NCBI RefSeq assembly: GCF_031454185.1
Contig: NZ_JAVDQI010000006.1
Location: 102,158-166,157 of the forward strand
Direction: 5' to 3'
Source of the DNA: Methanococcoides alaskense
Lineage (GTDB): Archaea; Halobacteriota; Methanosarcinia; Methanosarcinales; Methanosarcinaceae
DNA: 64,000 bases
Below, piece after piece: positions 16,926 to 26,377 of this stretch (position 1 is the stretch's first letter; each line of letters begins with the position of its first letter). The translations under genes were made by a program, and so were the position numbers. The notes under the pieces are model-generated. The model saw only the letters and a program-made list of their open reading frames with translations, was not told the origin of the DNA and made no database searches.

Positions 16926-18851
16926 ATGCAATACAGCATGGGCATTGATGCCGGTGGAACATACACTGACTCGGTTATAATCAGGGACTCTGACGGTGAA
17001 ATAGTAGATTCAAATAAAGCACTGACGACCTATCCGAACCTTCTTGAAGGTATAAAGAACTCCCTTGAAGGTCTTGATCAGTCATATCTGGAAGATGTCA
17101 AACTCGTCTCCCTATCAACTACTCTGTCAACCAACACTATCCTCGAAAGCACCGGATATCCTGTTGCACTAATCATGGCAGGTGATTATCTCATCCCTGA
17201 CACTCATTCAATAACTAATTATTTCATTGCTGAAGGTGGCCACGGTCCGAACGGCGAAGAAACAAGGCCACTTGACCTCGATGGTGTCAAAGATTATGTC
17301 CTTCAGAACAAAGACAAGGTATCAGCTTTTGCAGTCTCATCCTATTTTAGTATCCGTAACCCTGATCATGAGCTTCAGATAAAGGAACTGATAAAGGACC
17401 TCACTGGCCTTCCCGTAGTTTGCGGACATGAACTATCTCAGGACCTGGGTGCTTATAACCGTGGAATAACAGCATATCTCAATGCACAGCTCATCCCCAT
17501 AACAGACCACTTTATCGAGACCATTATCAATGAGATGGAAAGAAGGCACATAAAAGCAAGGGTCCTTATGCTCAAATGTGATGGTTCCGTTGTTGGCATC
17601 GATGAAGCTAAAGAAAAACCTATTGAATCCATCTTCTCCGGACCTGCTGCAAGTCTTGTAGGTGCGGCTTATCTGAGTGGTTCGAAAACCTGTGCTGTGA
17701 TCGATGTCGGTGGCACGAGCACAGATGTTTCAATGATGAGCAACGAGCTTCCTGAACTCTGTGATGAAGGTGCTATCGTTGGTGGTTGGCAGACAAAGGT
17801 CAAGGCGATCCGCATGGAGACATCAGCCATGGGCGGTGACAGCCATATCTGGATAAAGAACCAGCGCCCGAACATCGGTCCAAGGAGGGTCATTCCTTTG
17901 TGTGTTGCCGCTTCAAAGTACCCTGAGCTGATCGATAAGCTGAAACTTGCAAGGATACCTTCAAGGATGCTCTTAAGTGAAAATATACAGCCTACTAAAT
18001 ACTTTATACGTTCAGGAAGGGAGCCGCAGAATGAACTAAGTCCTTCTGAAAAAGAGATATTTGACAAAATGGGGGACACACCGGTATCCATCAGTGAGAT
18101 CTTCATAGACAGACTCCCATCACCGGTATTTCTTGATATATTGATACAAAAGCGACTCATTCAGGGAATAGGATTCACACCAACCGATGCACTGCACGTT
18201 CTTGGCGAATACACCGAATGGAATTCTGAAGCTTCCAATATTGCTGCCAAGACACTTGGAAGAATGACCCATCAGAGCAAAATAGAATTTTGCCAGACGG
18301 TAAAGAAGGAAGTTGTGAAAAACATGGTCATCTACCTGATGTCTTATCTGCTTGAAAATGTACATCCAGATGAGATAAGGAAGGTCATTGAAGGAAATTC
18401 TCACACAAAGTTCAAGCTCGATGTTCCGGTAGTGCTTCTGGGAGGACCTGTCAGGGCATATGTGGATGATGTCAGAGAGATCATCGATGCTGAAATAATC
18501 TTGCCGGAACATTCCGAGGTCGGGAATGCTGTAGGTGCTCTTGTGGGCAAGGGCATCAAGCGCATAGAGATCCTTATCAAGAACGTAAGGAAGAGGACCA
18601 AAGCAAACATCACGATGTTCGCACCAGGTGAGATAAAGGTCTTCATGACCCACCTTGAAGCCTTCGAATATGCTGATAACCTGGGAAGGGAACTGGTATT
18701 AAGTTACATGGGCGAATCAGGACTTAATGCAGGCGATGTACGCATTGAAGTTACCAGGAATGACATTGCTATGCATGGTGATAGCTTGCCAATAGAGACA
18801 AAGCTCGTCTTTGTGGGTATCGGCACTCCGAAAAGAGAGGTCAATATCTAA
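16926..18851 (+). CDS. Hydantoinase/oxoprolinase (HyuA)-family protein, copy 1
   Basis: 641-residue actin-fold ATPase-type protein of the hydantoinase A/oxoprolinase family. It has the phosphate-binding N-terminus MGIDAGGTYTDSVI, the central VIDVGGTSTDVSMM (second phosphate loop, about residues 259-272) and the conserved METSAMGGDSH. The ATG at 16926 has AAAGGAGTG at good spacing. Known relatives hydrolyse 5-oxoproline or hydantoins with ATP, usually with a HyuB partner. No hyuB is present here, so substrate and reaction are unknown. It is tandemly duplicated with the next gene (roughly 60% identical by eye) and lies upstream of shikimate kinase. Confidence 0.85.
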   Translation: MQYSMGIDAGGTYTDSVIIRDSDGEIVDSNKALTTYPNLLEGIKNSLEGLDQSYLEDVKLVSLSTTLSTNTILESTGYPVALIMAGDYLIPDTHSITNYFIAEGGHGPNGEETRPLDLDGVKDYVLQNKDKVSAFAVSSYFSIRNPDHELQIKELIKDLTGLPVVCGHELSQDLGAYNRGITAYLNAQLIPITDHFIETIINEMERRHIKARVLMLKCDGSVVGIDEAKEKPIESIFSGPAASLVGAAYLSGSKTCAVIDVGGTSTDVSMMSNELPELCDEGAIVGGWQTKVKAIRMETSAMGGDSHIWIKNQRPNIGPRRVIPLCVAASKYPELIDKLKLARIPSRMLLSENIQPTKYFIRSGREPQNELSPSEKEIFDKMGDTPVSISEIFIDRLPSPVFLDILIQKRLIQGIGFTPTDALHVLGEYTEWNSEASNIAAKTLGRMTHQSKIEFCQTVKKEVVKNMVIYLMSYLLENVHPDEIRKVIEGNSHTKFKLDVPVVLLGGPVRAYVDDVREIIDAEIILPEHSEVGNAVGALVGKGIKRIEILIKNVRKRTKANITMFAPGEIKVFMTHLEAFEYADNLGRELVLSYMGESGLNAGDVRIEVTRNDIAMHGDSLPIETKLVFVGIGTPKREVNI

Positions 18852-18871
18852 TTTTAAGACTGGATCTCAGC

Positions 18872-18963
18872 TTTTGTTCTGTCTCATGGAATGCAGGACG
18901 TTTGGACCTGAATTATGCATTGGTCATAAATGGCCAATGCACTTCCTGCATTGCAGAACAAAA
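18872..18963 (+). ncRNA. Strong three-segment hairpin between the hyuA paralogues
   Basis: A near-continuous long hairpin. TTTTGTTCTG (18872-18881) pairs with CAGAACAAAA (18954-18963), AATGCAGGA (18890-18898) with TCCTGCATT (18944-18952), and TGCATTGG (18916-18923) with CCAATGCA (18934-18941). That makes 27 perfect base pairs in three stacked helices with asymmetric internal loops on the 5' side. It could be a terminator/processing structure of copy 1, a leader element of copy 2 or a free small RNA. No T-run follows. The remaining 150 bases up to copy 2 show nothing else. Confidence 0.55.
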
Positions 18964-19117
18964 TACTAATGTTCATATACATCTACATTAATCCTAAAGG
19001 CATACGAAGCAATTCATGATGGCCATTTCATAAAAAAGCCATCATAACATCATCATTAAACAGAACTGGATAGCAATTATCCAAAATATCAAAATTTATC
19101 CATAGAGGAAGCAGATC

Positions 19118-21049
19118 ATGAAATATAGCCTTGGTATTGATGCAGGAGGAACTTATACAGATGCCGTTCTTATCAACGATGGGGATGGAAGCGTAATCGG
19201 AGCCACAAAAGCACGTACGACCTATCCGGACCTGCTTGTGGGGATACAGAATGCCCTTGACGGTGTCGATCAGGAAATATTGCAACAGGTAAAGCTCGTT
19301 TCAGTTTCCACTACTCTTGCAACAAATACTATTCTTGAAAAAACGGGGTATCCCGTAGGTCTGATACTTGTGGGCAATGCTGACATACCTAAAAATTCCG
19401 CCATAAAATATTCTATTTCAGTAGATGGCGGCCACAGTTCCGGCGGAAATGAGACTGCACCACTCGATATAGATTCAGTAAAGGAGTTCGTTGAAAGTGT
19501 AAAGGCAAAGGTCTCAGCTTTTGCAGTATCCTCATATTTCAGTGTAAGGAATCCGGAACATGAGCTAAAAGTGAAAGAGGTCATCACAGAGCTTACCGGA
19601 ATGCCTGCTATTTGCGGATATGAGCTTTCCCAATCACTGGGCGCTTATGACAGGGGAATCACTGCATTCCTGAATGCACAGTTACTTCCTATCACTAACC
19701 AGTTCATGAACACCGTTGTCTCGGAAATAGAACGTCGTGGCATCGATGCCAAGATTATGATGCTAAAATGTGACGGGTCCATTGTAGGGATGTCTGAAGC
19801 TCTCAAACATCCTATTGAGTCGATTTTCACTGGACCTGCAGCAAGTCTTCTTGGTGCTGCTTACCTTTCGAAGGAACCAAGCTGTGTTGTCATAGATGTG
19901 GGTGGTACCAGTACCGATGTTTCATTGATCGTTGACGGATTGCCACAGATATCCGATACAGGTGCTGTTGTCGGTGGATGGCAGACGAAGGTCGAAGCTA
20001 TAAAAATGGAAACCTCGGCAATGGGGGGGGACAGCCATGTCTGGGTACGTAACCATGTGATAAACATTGGACCAAGAAGGGTAGTTCCGTTGTGTGTAGC
20101 TGCTTCCAAGCATCCGAAGATCATTAGTAAGCTAAAACAGGGGCAACCCGTTACGCGTAATCAGCTTGGTGAAAATCTCCAGCCTACTAAGTTCTTCATC
20201 AGGACGGAACAGAAGCCCATTGAGATCACACAAAGGGAAGAAGAACTTCTCAACAGGATCGGCGATGAGCCTGTTCATGTAGCCGACATATACTGGGAAA
20301 GCAGGATGATGCCTTCCCCTATGCTCCTTGACAGCCTCATTCAGAAGAGGCTTATTCAGGCCATAGGATTCACTCCAACTGATGCACTGCATGTCCTTGG
20401 GGTCTATGATGAATGGAATACTGAAGCAGCTATCCTGGGTGCTGAGCAGATGTGTATCTTCGCTGATATGGAAGTAAAAGATCTGTGTCTTGATGTCAAG
20501 AAGAAGGTTGCAAAGAACATGGCTCTGAATCTGCTTTCCTACTTGATGGAAAACGTAGCTCCTGCTGAAATTGAAAAAGGTCTTGACGGTGATTATCTTG
20601 CAGGCTTCAAGACAGATGTGCCTGTGGTGTTGCTTGGTGGCCCTGTTCGTGCATATACTGAAGATATCAGGAAGTTCGTTGATGCGAATATCCTTCTGCC
20701 TGAGTATGCAGAGGTCGGTAATGCTGTGGGTGCGCTTGCAGGAAAAGGTGTGAAGCGGATCGAGATACTCATCAGGGTCACCTTTGGTGAATCAAAATAT
20801 AATCTGAAACCTACTTCTATAAGCGTATTTTCACCACAGGGCAAGCATGAAATGAAAAATTACGAGGAAGCTGTCCAATTTGCGGAAAAGCTTGGTAATG
20901 ATATTGTCATGAAGTACATGAAAGATGCCCAGCTTGATGATGGGGAAATAAAGATCGAGGTCAGCAAGAGAGAGATAAATCCGATGAACACTGGCATACC
21001 TCTGGAAACAAGATATGCATTCTTGGGCATTGCTGACCTTAAAAGATAA
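19118..21049 (+). CDS. Hydantoinase/oxoprolinase (HyuA)-family protein, copy 2
   Basis: 643-residue paralogue of the preceding gene with the same layout: MKYSLGIDAGGTYTDAVL, STTLATNTILEKTGYPV, VIDVGGTSTDVSLI and the METSAMGGDSHVW core. Both copies keep all the motifs, so neither looks decayed. Differences cluster in the segment corresponding to residues 335-375 and near the C-terminus, which may reflect different substrates or hetero-oligomer formation. An AGAGGAAG ribosome-binding site lies a short distance before the ATG. Reaction unknown; an ATP-dependent amide or lactam chemistry is the family expectation. Confidence 0.85.
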   Translation: MKYSLGIDAGGTYTDAVLINDGDGSVIGATKARTTYPDLLVGIQNALDGVDQEILQQVKLVSVSTTLATNTILEKTGYPVGLILVGNADIPKNSAIKYSISVDGGHSSGGNETAPLDIDSVKEFVESVKAKVSAFAVSSYFSVRNPEHELKVKEVITELTGMPAICGYELSQSLGAYDRGITAFLNAQLLPITNQFMNTVVSEIERRGIDAKIMMLKCDGSIVGMSEALKHPIESIFTGPAASLLGAAYLSKEPSCVVIDVGGTSTDVSLIVDGLPQISDTGAVVGGWQTKVEAIKMETSAMGGDSHVWVRNHVINIGPRRVVPLCVAASKHPKIISKLKQGQPVTRNQLGENLQPTKFFIRTEQKPIEITQREEELLNRIGDEPVHVADIYWESRMMPSPMLLDSLIQKRLIQAIGFTPTDALHVLGVYDEWNTEAAILGAEQMCIFADMEVKDLCLDVKKKVAKNMALNLLSYLMENVAPAEIEKGLDGDYLAGFKTDVPVVLLGGPVRAYTEDIRKFVDANILLPEYAEVGNAVGALAGKGVKRIEILIRVTFGESKYNLKPTSISVFSPQGKHEMKNYEEAVQFAEKLGNDIVMKYMKDAQLDDGEIKIEVSKREINPMNTGIPLETRYAFLGIADLKR

Positions 21050-21061
21050 GTCAATTCTTAA

Positions 21062-21100
21062 ATATCAAATTCCCATATATACTATCGGGAATTTGATATG
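21062..21100 (+). promoter_or_regulatory. Perfect 13-bp hairpin overlapping the shikimate kinase start
   Basis: ATATCAAATTCCC (21062-21074) and GGGAATTTGATAT (21087-21099) are perfect inverse complements separated by 12 bases. The right arm holds both the only plausible ribosome-binding site (GGGA) and the first two bases of the ATG at 21098. In RNA the hairpin would hide the start of shikimate kinase. As DNA it could be an operator. Confidence 0.6.
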
Positions 21101-21961
21101 ACATTTACAGGACAAGCTTATGCACTAGGTGCTGGGACGGTCATAAACGCCATCGCTACCTGGAAAGGGGCGGCCTTTGGAGTTGACCTGAAAACATTTG
21201 CTGATGTTGAACTGACAAAAGAGAGTTCTTCTTTTATTGGTACTATTGAAGGTGTGCCTCAGGGGGACACTACGCTTATTGAAAGGTCCATGGAGCTTGT
21301 TCTTGAGCACTTTGGTATTGAAATGGGCGGAACCGTTGTTACAAGAAGTGAGGTGCCCCTTGCAAGCGGTTTGAAAAGCAGCAGTGCTGCTGCCAATGCT
21401 ACTATTCTGGCTACACTGGATGCTCTTGGTGAAACCCTTGAACCACTGGATGCAGTTAATATGGGTGTCAGGGCCGCAAAGGATGCCGGTGTTACTATCA
21501 CCGGAGCTTTTGATGATGCCTGTGCTTCCTTCTTTGGTGGGATCGTTGTGACGGACAACCGGAAGAACGAGCTGGTCAAACGCACTGAAAAGGAGATGGA
21601 TGTGGTTATCTTTGCACCGGACAGGCAGTCCTTCAGTTCACAGACGAATGTGCATAATTCTGAACTGCTGGCTCCCTGGGTAGATATGGCATACGATCTC
21701 GCACTTGAAGGGGAGTATGAAAAGGCCATGACGCTTAACGGTTTCCTATATTGCGGTGCTCTTGGTTTTAGTACTGATATCATGATGGAAGCATTGAAAT
21801 GTGGAGTTAAGGGGGTCAGTTTATCAGGTACTGGTCCTGCATATTCTGCTCTTGTTGACCGGAAGATGGCAGACACTCTGACGAAAGTTTGGGGTGATCT
21901 TGGAACGAGCGGAAAAGTGATAAATACCAAGATTAATAATGATGGATTAACTAAACCTTAA
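21098..21961 (+). CDS. aroK: Archaeal (GHMP-type) shikimate kinase
   Basis: 287-residue GHMP-superfamily kinase that phosphorylates shikimate for chorismate synthesis; it is unrelated to the bacterial P-loop AroK. Motifs: GAGTVINAIATWKGAAFGVD at the N-terminus, the GHMP ATP loop PLASGLKSSSAAANA (about 89-103), DDACASFFGG (about 139-148) and the C-terminal SLSGTGPAYSAL. Full family length. Its start codon is embedded in the 13-bp hairpin above. It is followed within seven bases by chorismate mutase. Confidence 0.93.
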   Translation: MTFTGQAYALGAGTVINAIATWKGAAFGVDLKTFADVELTKESSSFIGTIEGVPQGDTTLIERSMELVLEHFGIEMGGTVVTRSEVPLASGLKSSSAAANATILATLDALGETLEPLDAVNMGVRAAKDAGVTITGAFDDACASFFGGIVVTDNRKNELVKRTEKEMDVVIFAPDRQSFSSQTNVHNSELLAPWVDMAYDLALEGEYEKAMTLNGFLYCGALGFSTDIMMEALKCGVKGVSLSGTGPAYSALVDRKMADTLTKVWGDLGTSGKVINTKINNDGLTKP

Positions 21962-21967
21962 TTTGCA

Positions 21968-22264
21968 GTGGAAACCATGACCGCAATAGAAGAAGTCCGC
22001 AATAGGATCGAACAGATCGACTACGAGATCATAAAACTTATTGAAGAGCGTATCGGTTGTGCGACTGATGTTCTTGATATAAAAAAGAAAGAGCATATGT
22101 CCATCAATGATGGTACGCAGAACCATGTGGTACTCGACAGAGCCACAAATGCAGCAACCGAAAGGAACCTTGATTCAGGCGCAGTGAAAGAGATCTTCGA
22201 GATCCTTATAAGAATGAGCATTGAGCACCAACATGAACTTAGTGGGGAAGGTAATCTTCCCTGA
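21968..22264 (+). CDS. Chorismate mutase (AroQ class)
   Basis: 98-residue all-helical AroQ-type chorismate mutase, converting chorismate to prephenate for Phe/Tyr synthesis. Helix 1 carries EVRNRIEQIDYEIIKLIEER with the active-site Arg, and the Lys in DVLDIKKK and the C-terminal Glu/Gln region (MSIEHQHELS) are as expected. The start is GTG at 21968 or the in-frame ATG at 21977. It directly follows shikimate kinase. Confidence 0.85.
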   Translation: METMTAIEEVRNRIEQIDYEIIKLIEERIGCATDVLDIKKKEHMSINDGTQNHVVLDRATNAATERNLDSGAVKEIFEILIRMSIEHQHELSGEGNLP

Positions 22265-22275
22265 AGGAGGTAAAA

Positions 22276-22665
22276 ATGGTAGATATTTCAATATTAATGG
22301 GGTCTGAATCAGATCACGCAATAGCAACCCGAGTCACGAGTGTCCTTGAAGGTACCGACTACTCCTTTGACGTAGAAGTTATCTCAGCACACCGTGACCC
22401 TGAAAAACTTGAAGAATACATTGCTAAGAGCGATGCCAACGTCTTCATTGCGATCGCAGGTCTTTCTGCAGCACTTCCTGGTGTCATTGCCTCTAAGACC
22501 ATGAAACCTGTTATTGGTGTGCCTGTTAGTGCAAAACTTGGTGGACTTGATGCACTTCTATCCATAGTTCAGATGCCACCTGGAGTTCCTGTCGCAAGCG
22601 TAGGTATCGATAATGGTGCCAATGCTGCAAAACTTGCCATAAGAATACTTGATCTTCTTAAATGA
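22276..22665 (+). CDS. purE: PurE-type phosphoribosylaminoimidazole carboxylase
   Basis: 129-residue PurE-family enzyme of de novo purine synthesis, which handles the carboxylated aminoimidazole ribotide. The phosphate/ribose-binding motif MGSESDHAIA (8-17), SAHRDPEKLEEY (about 38-49), IAIAGLSAALPGVIAS and the QMPPGVPVASVGIDNGANAA stretch are intact. It is shorter than bacterial PurE (about 160) but full length for the archaeal short form. GGAGG precedes the ATG. It is the last gene of the aromatic cluster. Confidence 0.9.
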   Translation: MVDISILMGSESDHAIATRVTSVLEGTDYSFDVEVISAHRDPEKLEEYIAKSDANVFIAIAGLSAALPGVIASKTMKPVIGVPVSAKLGGLDALLSIVQMPPGVPVASVGIDNGANAAKLAIRILDLLK

Positions 22666-22682
22666 AAAAGAACGTGGCGGAA

Positions 22683-22720
22683 GATGGAACTACCTTTTTC
22701 CATCCATTTCGACCTGACTT
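22683..22720 (+). terminator. Terminator after purE
   Basis: GATGGAA (22683-22689) pairs with TTCCATC (22698-22704), followed by a T-rich stretch including TTTTTT at 22719-22724. The rest of the gap to 23138 is AT-rich, with a TTAAATATATTTA element near 23008 that may be the lonB promoter. Confidence 0.6.
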
Positions 22721-23138
22721 TTTTCTTTATGGGGGGTTGAGTTTTTCGAGACTCTCTCGCTATGGCCCTATTACTTTTTTCAAGAATTCAATCTGAGATA
22801 TTTTGCTTAACAAAACATTGGACACATAAATATCGATGCCTATCTTTTAACGATACTGGCTAAAAATAATCACAACATACTGCTCTATTTCTATCTTCTT
22901 TTATCTATCCTCTATCAACAAATTTCCTATGCAATTCCAATATGTATTGTTTCATTAATATATATGTTTAAAATAATGAATAGCATGTATCGGGTAGCCA
23001 AAAAGAGTTAAATATATTTAGTTGAATGCCTCTACTATAGTATTAAATAAAATAGTCTAGTAGTATTCTCTAAAATATCACTCTCTATCATAATTCATGT
23101 AAAGACTTCATATCATACTGTTTAAATGTGAGTAAACC

Positions 23139-25052
23139 ATGGAAGACGAAATGACTGCTACGGAAGAAACCGAACTTTTCGGTGATGATTTTAACACTAC
23201 AAGTTCAATAGATGTACCTGAACTTATGATCGATCAGGTCATCGGGCAGGAGCATGCTGTCGAAGTTGTGAAAAAGGCAGCCAGCCAGAGACGTCATGTC
23301 ATGATGATAGGTACTCCGGGTACCGGAAAATCAATGCTTGCAAAAGCAATGGCTGAACTTTTACCAAAGGAAGAGCTTGAAGATATAATGACATACCCCA
23401 ACCTGGAGGATAACAACAACCCAAAGATAAGGGAAGTGCCTGCTGGAAAGGGAAGGGAGATCGTCCTGGCCCACAAGATGGAGGCTCGCAAAAAGGCTCA
23501 GTCACGTAACATGATGATGATGTTCCTTGTATTGGGTATTGTCATGTACTCTTTCTACGTAGGGCAGTTACTTTGGGGCATCATCGCTGCGATCATGATA
23601 CTTATGCTGACGCGCCAGTTCATGCCAAAAGAAGAGCTCATGATACCAAAGCTCATTGTTTCCAATTATCAGAAAGAGCAGGCTCCATACATCGATGCGA
23701 CCGGAACACACGCAGGTGCACTCCTCGGTGATGTAAGGCACGATCCATTCCAGTCAGGTGGTCTTGAAACACCTGCACACGACAGGGTCGAGAGCGGTGA
23801 TATTCACAAATCGCATAAGGGAGTTCTCTTCATTGATGAGATCAATACCCTTAGACTTGAATCCCAGCAGAGCCTTCTAACAGCATTACAGGAGAATGAG
23901 TATGCTATCACCGGGCAGTCAGAACGCAGTTCAGGTGCTTTGGTAAAGACCGAACCTGTGCCATGTGATTTTATCATGGTGGCAGCAGGTAATCTTGATG
24001 CAGTGGAGAAAATGCATCCTGCACTTCGCTCACGTATAAAGGGATACGGATATGAGGTATTCATGCGTGATTCCATGGAAGATACACTTGAGAACCGTAA
24101 GTCACTCGTTCGTTTCGTGGCACAGGAGGTCGTACGTGATGGCCACATCCCGCCATTCGATAAGGGTGCAGTTAAAGAGGTTATCAGAGAATCGAGAAGA
24201 AGGGCAGGCAGGAAAGGTCATCTTACTCTGAAGTTCCGTGACCTTGGTGGTCTTGTAAGGGTCGCTGGAGACATTGCTCATTCCGAGAATGCAGAGATCA
24301 CTACTGCAACACATGTTCTCGCAGCAAAGAAGATAGCACGTTCCATCGAACAGCAGCTTGCAGACAGTTATCTCGAAAGGCGTAAGGATTACCAGCTTTT
24401 TGACAAGCTGGGCGCTGCTGTTGGACGGGTCAATGGTCTTGCTGTCATGGGTGGTGATTCTGGTATCGTCCTTCCGATCATGGCTGAAGTGACGCCGACG
24501 CAATCTTCCGCCGGAGGTCATGTGATAGCAACAGGTATGTTGAAGGATATTGCAAAGGAAGCTGTCCAGAACGTTTCAGCTGTTATCAAGAAAGTGACCG
24601 GTGAGGATATTTCCAATCATGATATCCACATACAGTTCATAGGCACATATGAAGGTGTGGAGGGTGACAGTGCATCGATATCTATCGCAACCGCCGTTAT
24701 ATCTGCACTGGAGAATATTCCTATCGACCAGACCGTTGCTATGACAGGTTCACTATCTGTAAGAGGCGATGTACTCCCTATCGGTGGGGCTACCTACAAG
24801 ATAGAGGCAGCAGCTCAAGCAGGTATCAAGAAAGTGATCATACCTAAGTCCAATGAAGCGGATGTCCTTATCGAGGATTACTATAAGGATAAGGTCGAGA
24901 TAATCCCAGTTACAACAATAGCGGAAGTTATCGAACACAGTCTTGTGGGAGAGGATAAGGCCGGTATTGTTGAAAAGCTCAAGAACATGAGCGACAAAAA
25001 GATCGATCTTGCAGCAAGGAGCAAGAATATCGCAGGTAGTGACGATGTCTGA
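23139..25052 (+). CDS. lonB: Archaeal Lon protease LonB, membrane-anchored
   Basis: 637-residue ATP-dependent serine protease anchored in the membrane with its active parts in the cytoplasm. Walker A GTPGTGKS (about 53-60), two adjacent hydrophobic helices inserted in the AAA+ domain (about 121-160, the archaeal hallmark), Walker B GVLFIDEI, and a C-terminal protease domain with catalytic Ser511 (EGDSAS) and Lys554 (ATYKIEAA). It degrades unfolded and regulatory proteins. Its last eight bases overlap the tldD start, so translation is coupled. Confidence 0.97.
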   Translation: MEDEMTATEETELFGDDFNTTSSIDVPELMIDQVIGQEHAVEVVKKAASQRRHVMMIGTPGTGKSMLAKAMAELLPKEELEDIMTYPNLEDNNNPKIREVPAGKGREIVLAHKMEARKKAQSRNMMMMFLVLGIVMYSFYVGQLLWGIIAAIMILMLTRQFMPKEELMIPKLIVSNYQKEQAPYIDATGTHAGALLGDVRHDPFQSGGLETPAHDRVESGDIHKSHKGVLFIDEINTLRLESQQSLLTALQENEYAITGQSERSSGALVKTEPVPCDFIMVAAGNLDAVEKMHPALRSRIKGYGYEVFMRDSMEDTLENRKSLVRFVAQEVVRDGHIPPFDKGAVKEVIRESRRRAGRKGHLTLKFRDLGGLVRVAGDIAHSENAEITTATHVLAAKKIARSIEQQLADSYLERRKDYQLFDKLGAAVGRVNGLAVMGGDSGIVLPIMAEVTPTQSSAGGHVIATGMLKDIAKEAVQNVSAVIKKVTGEDISNHDIHIQFIGTYEGVEGDSASISIATAVISALENIPIDQTVAMTGSLSVRGDVLPIGGATYKIEAAAQAGIKKVIIPKSNEADVLIEDYYKDKVEIIPVTTIAEVIEHSLVGEDKAGIVEKLKNMSDKKIDLAARSKNIAGSDDV

Positions 25053-26376
25053 AGTTGGGTTTTACGATGTCAGAATGATCGATGCAACATCCACATCGAT
25101 CGTCCTTGACAATGGCAATATCGAGGAAATATCGGTCAATTACAGCAAAGGTTGTGGTGCTCGTGCTTTATGTGGTGGGTCATGGGGCTTTACCACTGCA
25201 GAAGGTGAGTTCGACCTTAAAGCGGCAATCGATTCCGCTTCAGAGCTTGCAGCACAAATGAATAGTATCTCTCCAAAGGATGAAGTAAAGCTTAAGCCCG
25301 TGGAAAAGCCTGTTATAAAGAACATCCCTACTGCAAAGATCGATCCTGCAGATGTTCCTATTGAGGAAAAGGTACAGTTATTGAAGGATATTGAAGACCA
25401 TGCAAAGATGGATGGTGTCAGCAGTACTTCAGCAGTTTATTCCGAAGCTTCCGTAAAAGTTCATTATATCAGTTCCGAAGGGATCGATTGCGAATACAGT
25501 CTTATCAGAACCGGTTTTGCAATAAGCGCTGTTGCTACTGAGAATGGTTCATATCAGGTTGGAAGGGAAAGCCGCTTTGGAGTATGTGGTTTTGAACTTT
25601 TTGAAAAGAACGATGCTCTTGCACTTGCAAGATCTGCCGGTGAGACCGCAGTTGAGCTACTTGGAGCAGAACAGGCAAAGGGAGGCACATTACCGGTCAT
25701 ACTTGACCCCGAACTTGCAGGCGTATTTGCACATGAGGCAGTAGGCCATGCATCAGAGGCAGACCTCGTGCTTGAAGGAAGTTCCATTCTCGCAGACCGT
25801 TTGGGAGAACAGATAGCATCTCCTTTGGTCAATATCATTGATGATCCTACATTACATGAATATGGATACTATCCCTTTGATTCCGAAGGTGTCATGTCTT
25901 CAAAGACCACGATAATAAAGGATGGAGTACTCAATTCATATTTGCATTCAAGGGAGACCGCACAGGTCCTTGGTGGAACTCCGGGAAACAGTAGAGCACA
26001 GGGTTATTCTGAACCGGTTGTTAGAATGAGCAATACTTATATTGATAATGGCGATTCGAATTTTGATGAAATGCTTGAAGAGATTGGAAATGGAATGTAC
26101 CTGACAGGCTCTAGAGGCGGTCAGGTGAATACTGGGGAGGGTATCTTCCAGTTCAACGCTGAGAAAGGCTATCTTATTGAGAATGGGGAAGTTACAAGAT
26201 TGCTCCGTGATGTCTCTCTTTCAGGCAAGACACTTGAGATATTGAACAATGTTACATTAGTAGGTAATGATCTCAAGATGCACTCTGGAAGGTGTGGGAA
26301 AAGCGGTCAGCTTGCGCCGGTATCGGATGGTTCGCCTCATATATCTATCTCAAAGGCATTGGTAGGGGGAGTCTGA
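25045..26376 (+). CDS. tldD: TldD-family zinc metalloprotease
   Basis: 443-residue TldD homologue; the true start is ATG at 25045, inside the end of lonB. It carries the metal motif HEAVGHASEAD (about residue 232), placing it as the catalytic subunit, while the adjacent TldE-like protein lacks this motif. In bacteria TldD/TldE form a heterodimer that degrades unfolded peptides and trims modified peptides such as microcin B17. The archaeal substrate is unknown. Coupling with LonB suggests a role in finishing off Lon products or regulatory peptides (inference). Confidence 0.92.
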   Translation: MSEVGFYDVRMIDATSTSIVLDNGNIEEISVNYSKGCGARALCGGSWGFTTAEGEFDLKAAIDSASELAAQMNSISPKDEVKLKPVEKPVIKNIPTAKIDPADVPIEEKVQLLKDIEDHAKMDGVSSTSAVYSEASVKVHYISSEGIDCEYSLIRTGFAISAVATENGSYQVGRESRFGVCGFELFEKNDALALARSAGETAVELLGAEQAKGGTLPVILDPELAGVFAHEAVGHASEADLVLEGSSILADRLGEQIASPLVNIIDDPTLHEYGYYPFDSEGVMSSKTTIIKDGVLNSYLHSRETAQVLGGTPGNSRAQGYSEPVVRMSNTYIDNGDSNFDEMLEEIGNGMYLTGSRGGQVNTGEGIFQFNAEKGYLIENGEVTRLLRDVSLSGKTLEILNNVTLVGNDLKMHSGRCGKSGQLAPVSDGSPHISISKALVGGV

Positions 26377-26377
26377 T

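Noticed and set aside
24102..24521. 139-residue minus-strand frame inside lonB
   Set aside because: Shadow of lonB with no start signal.
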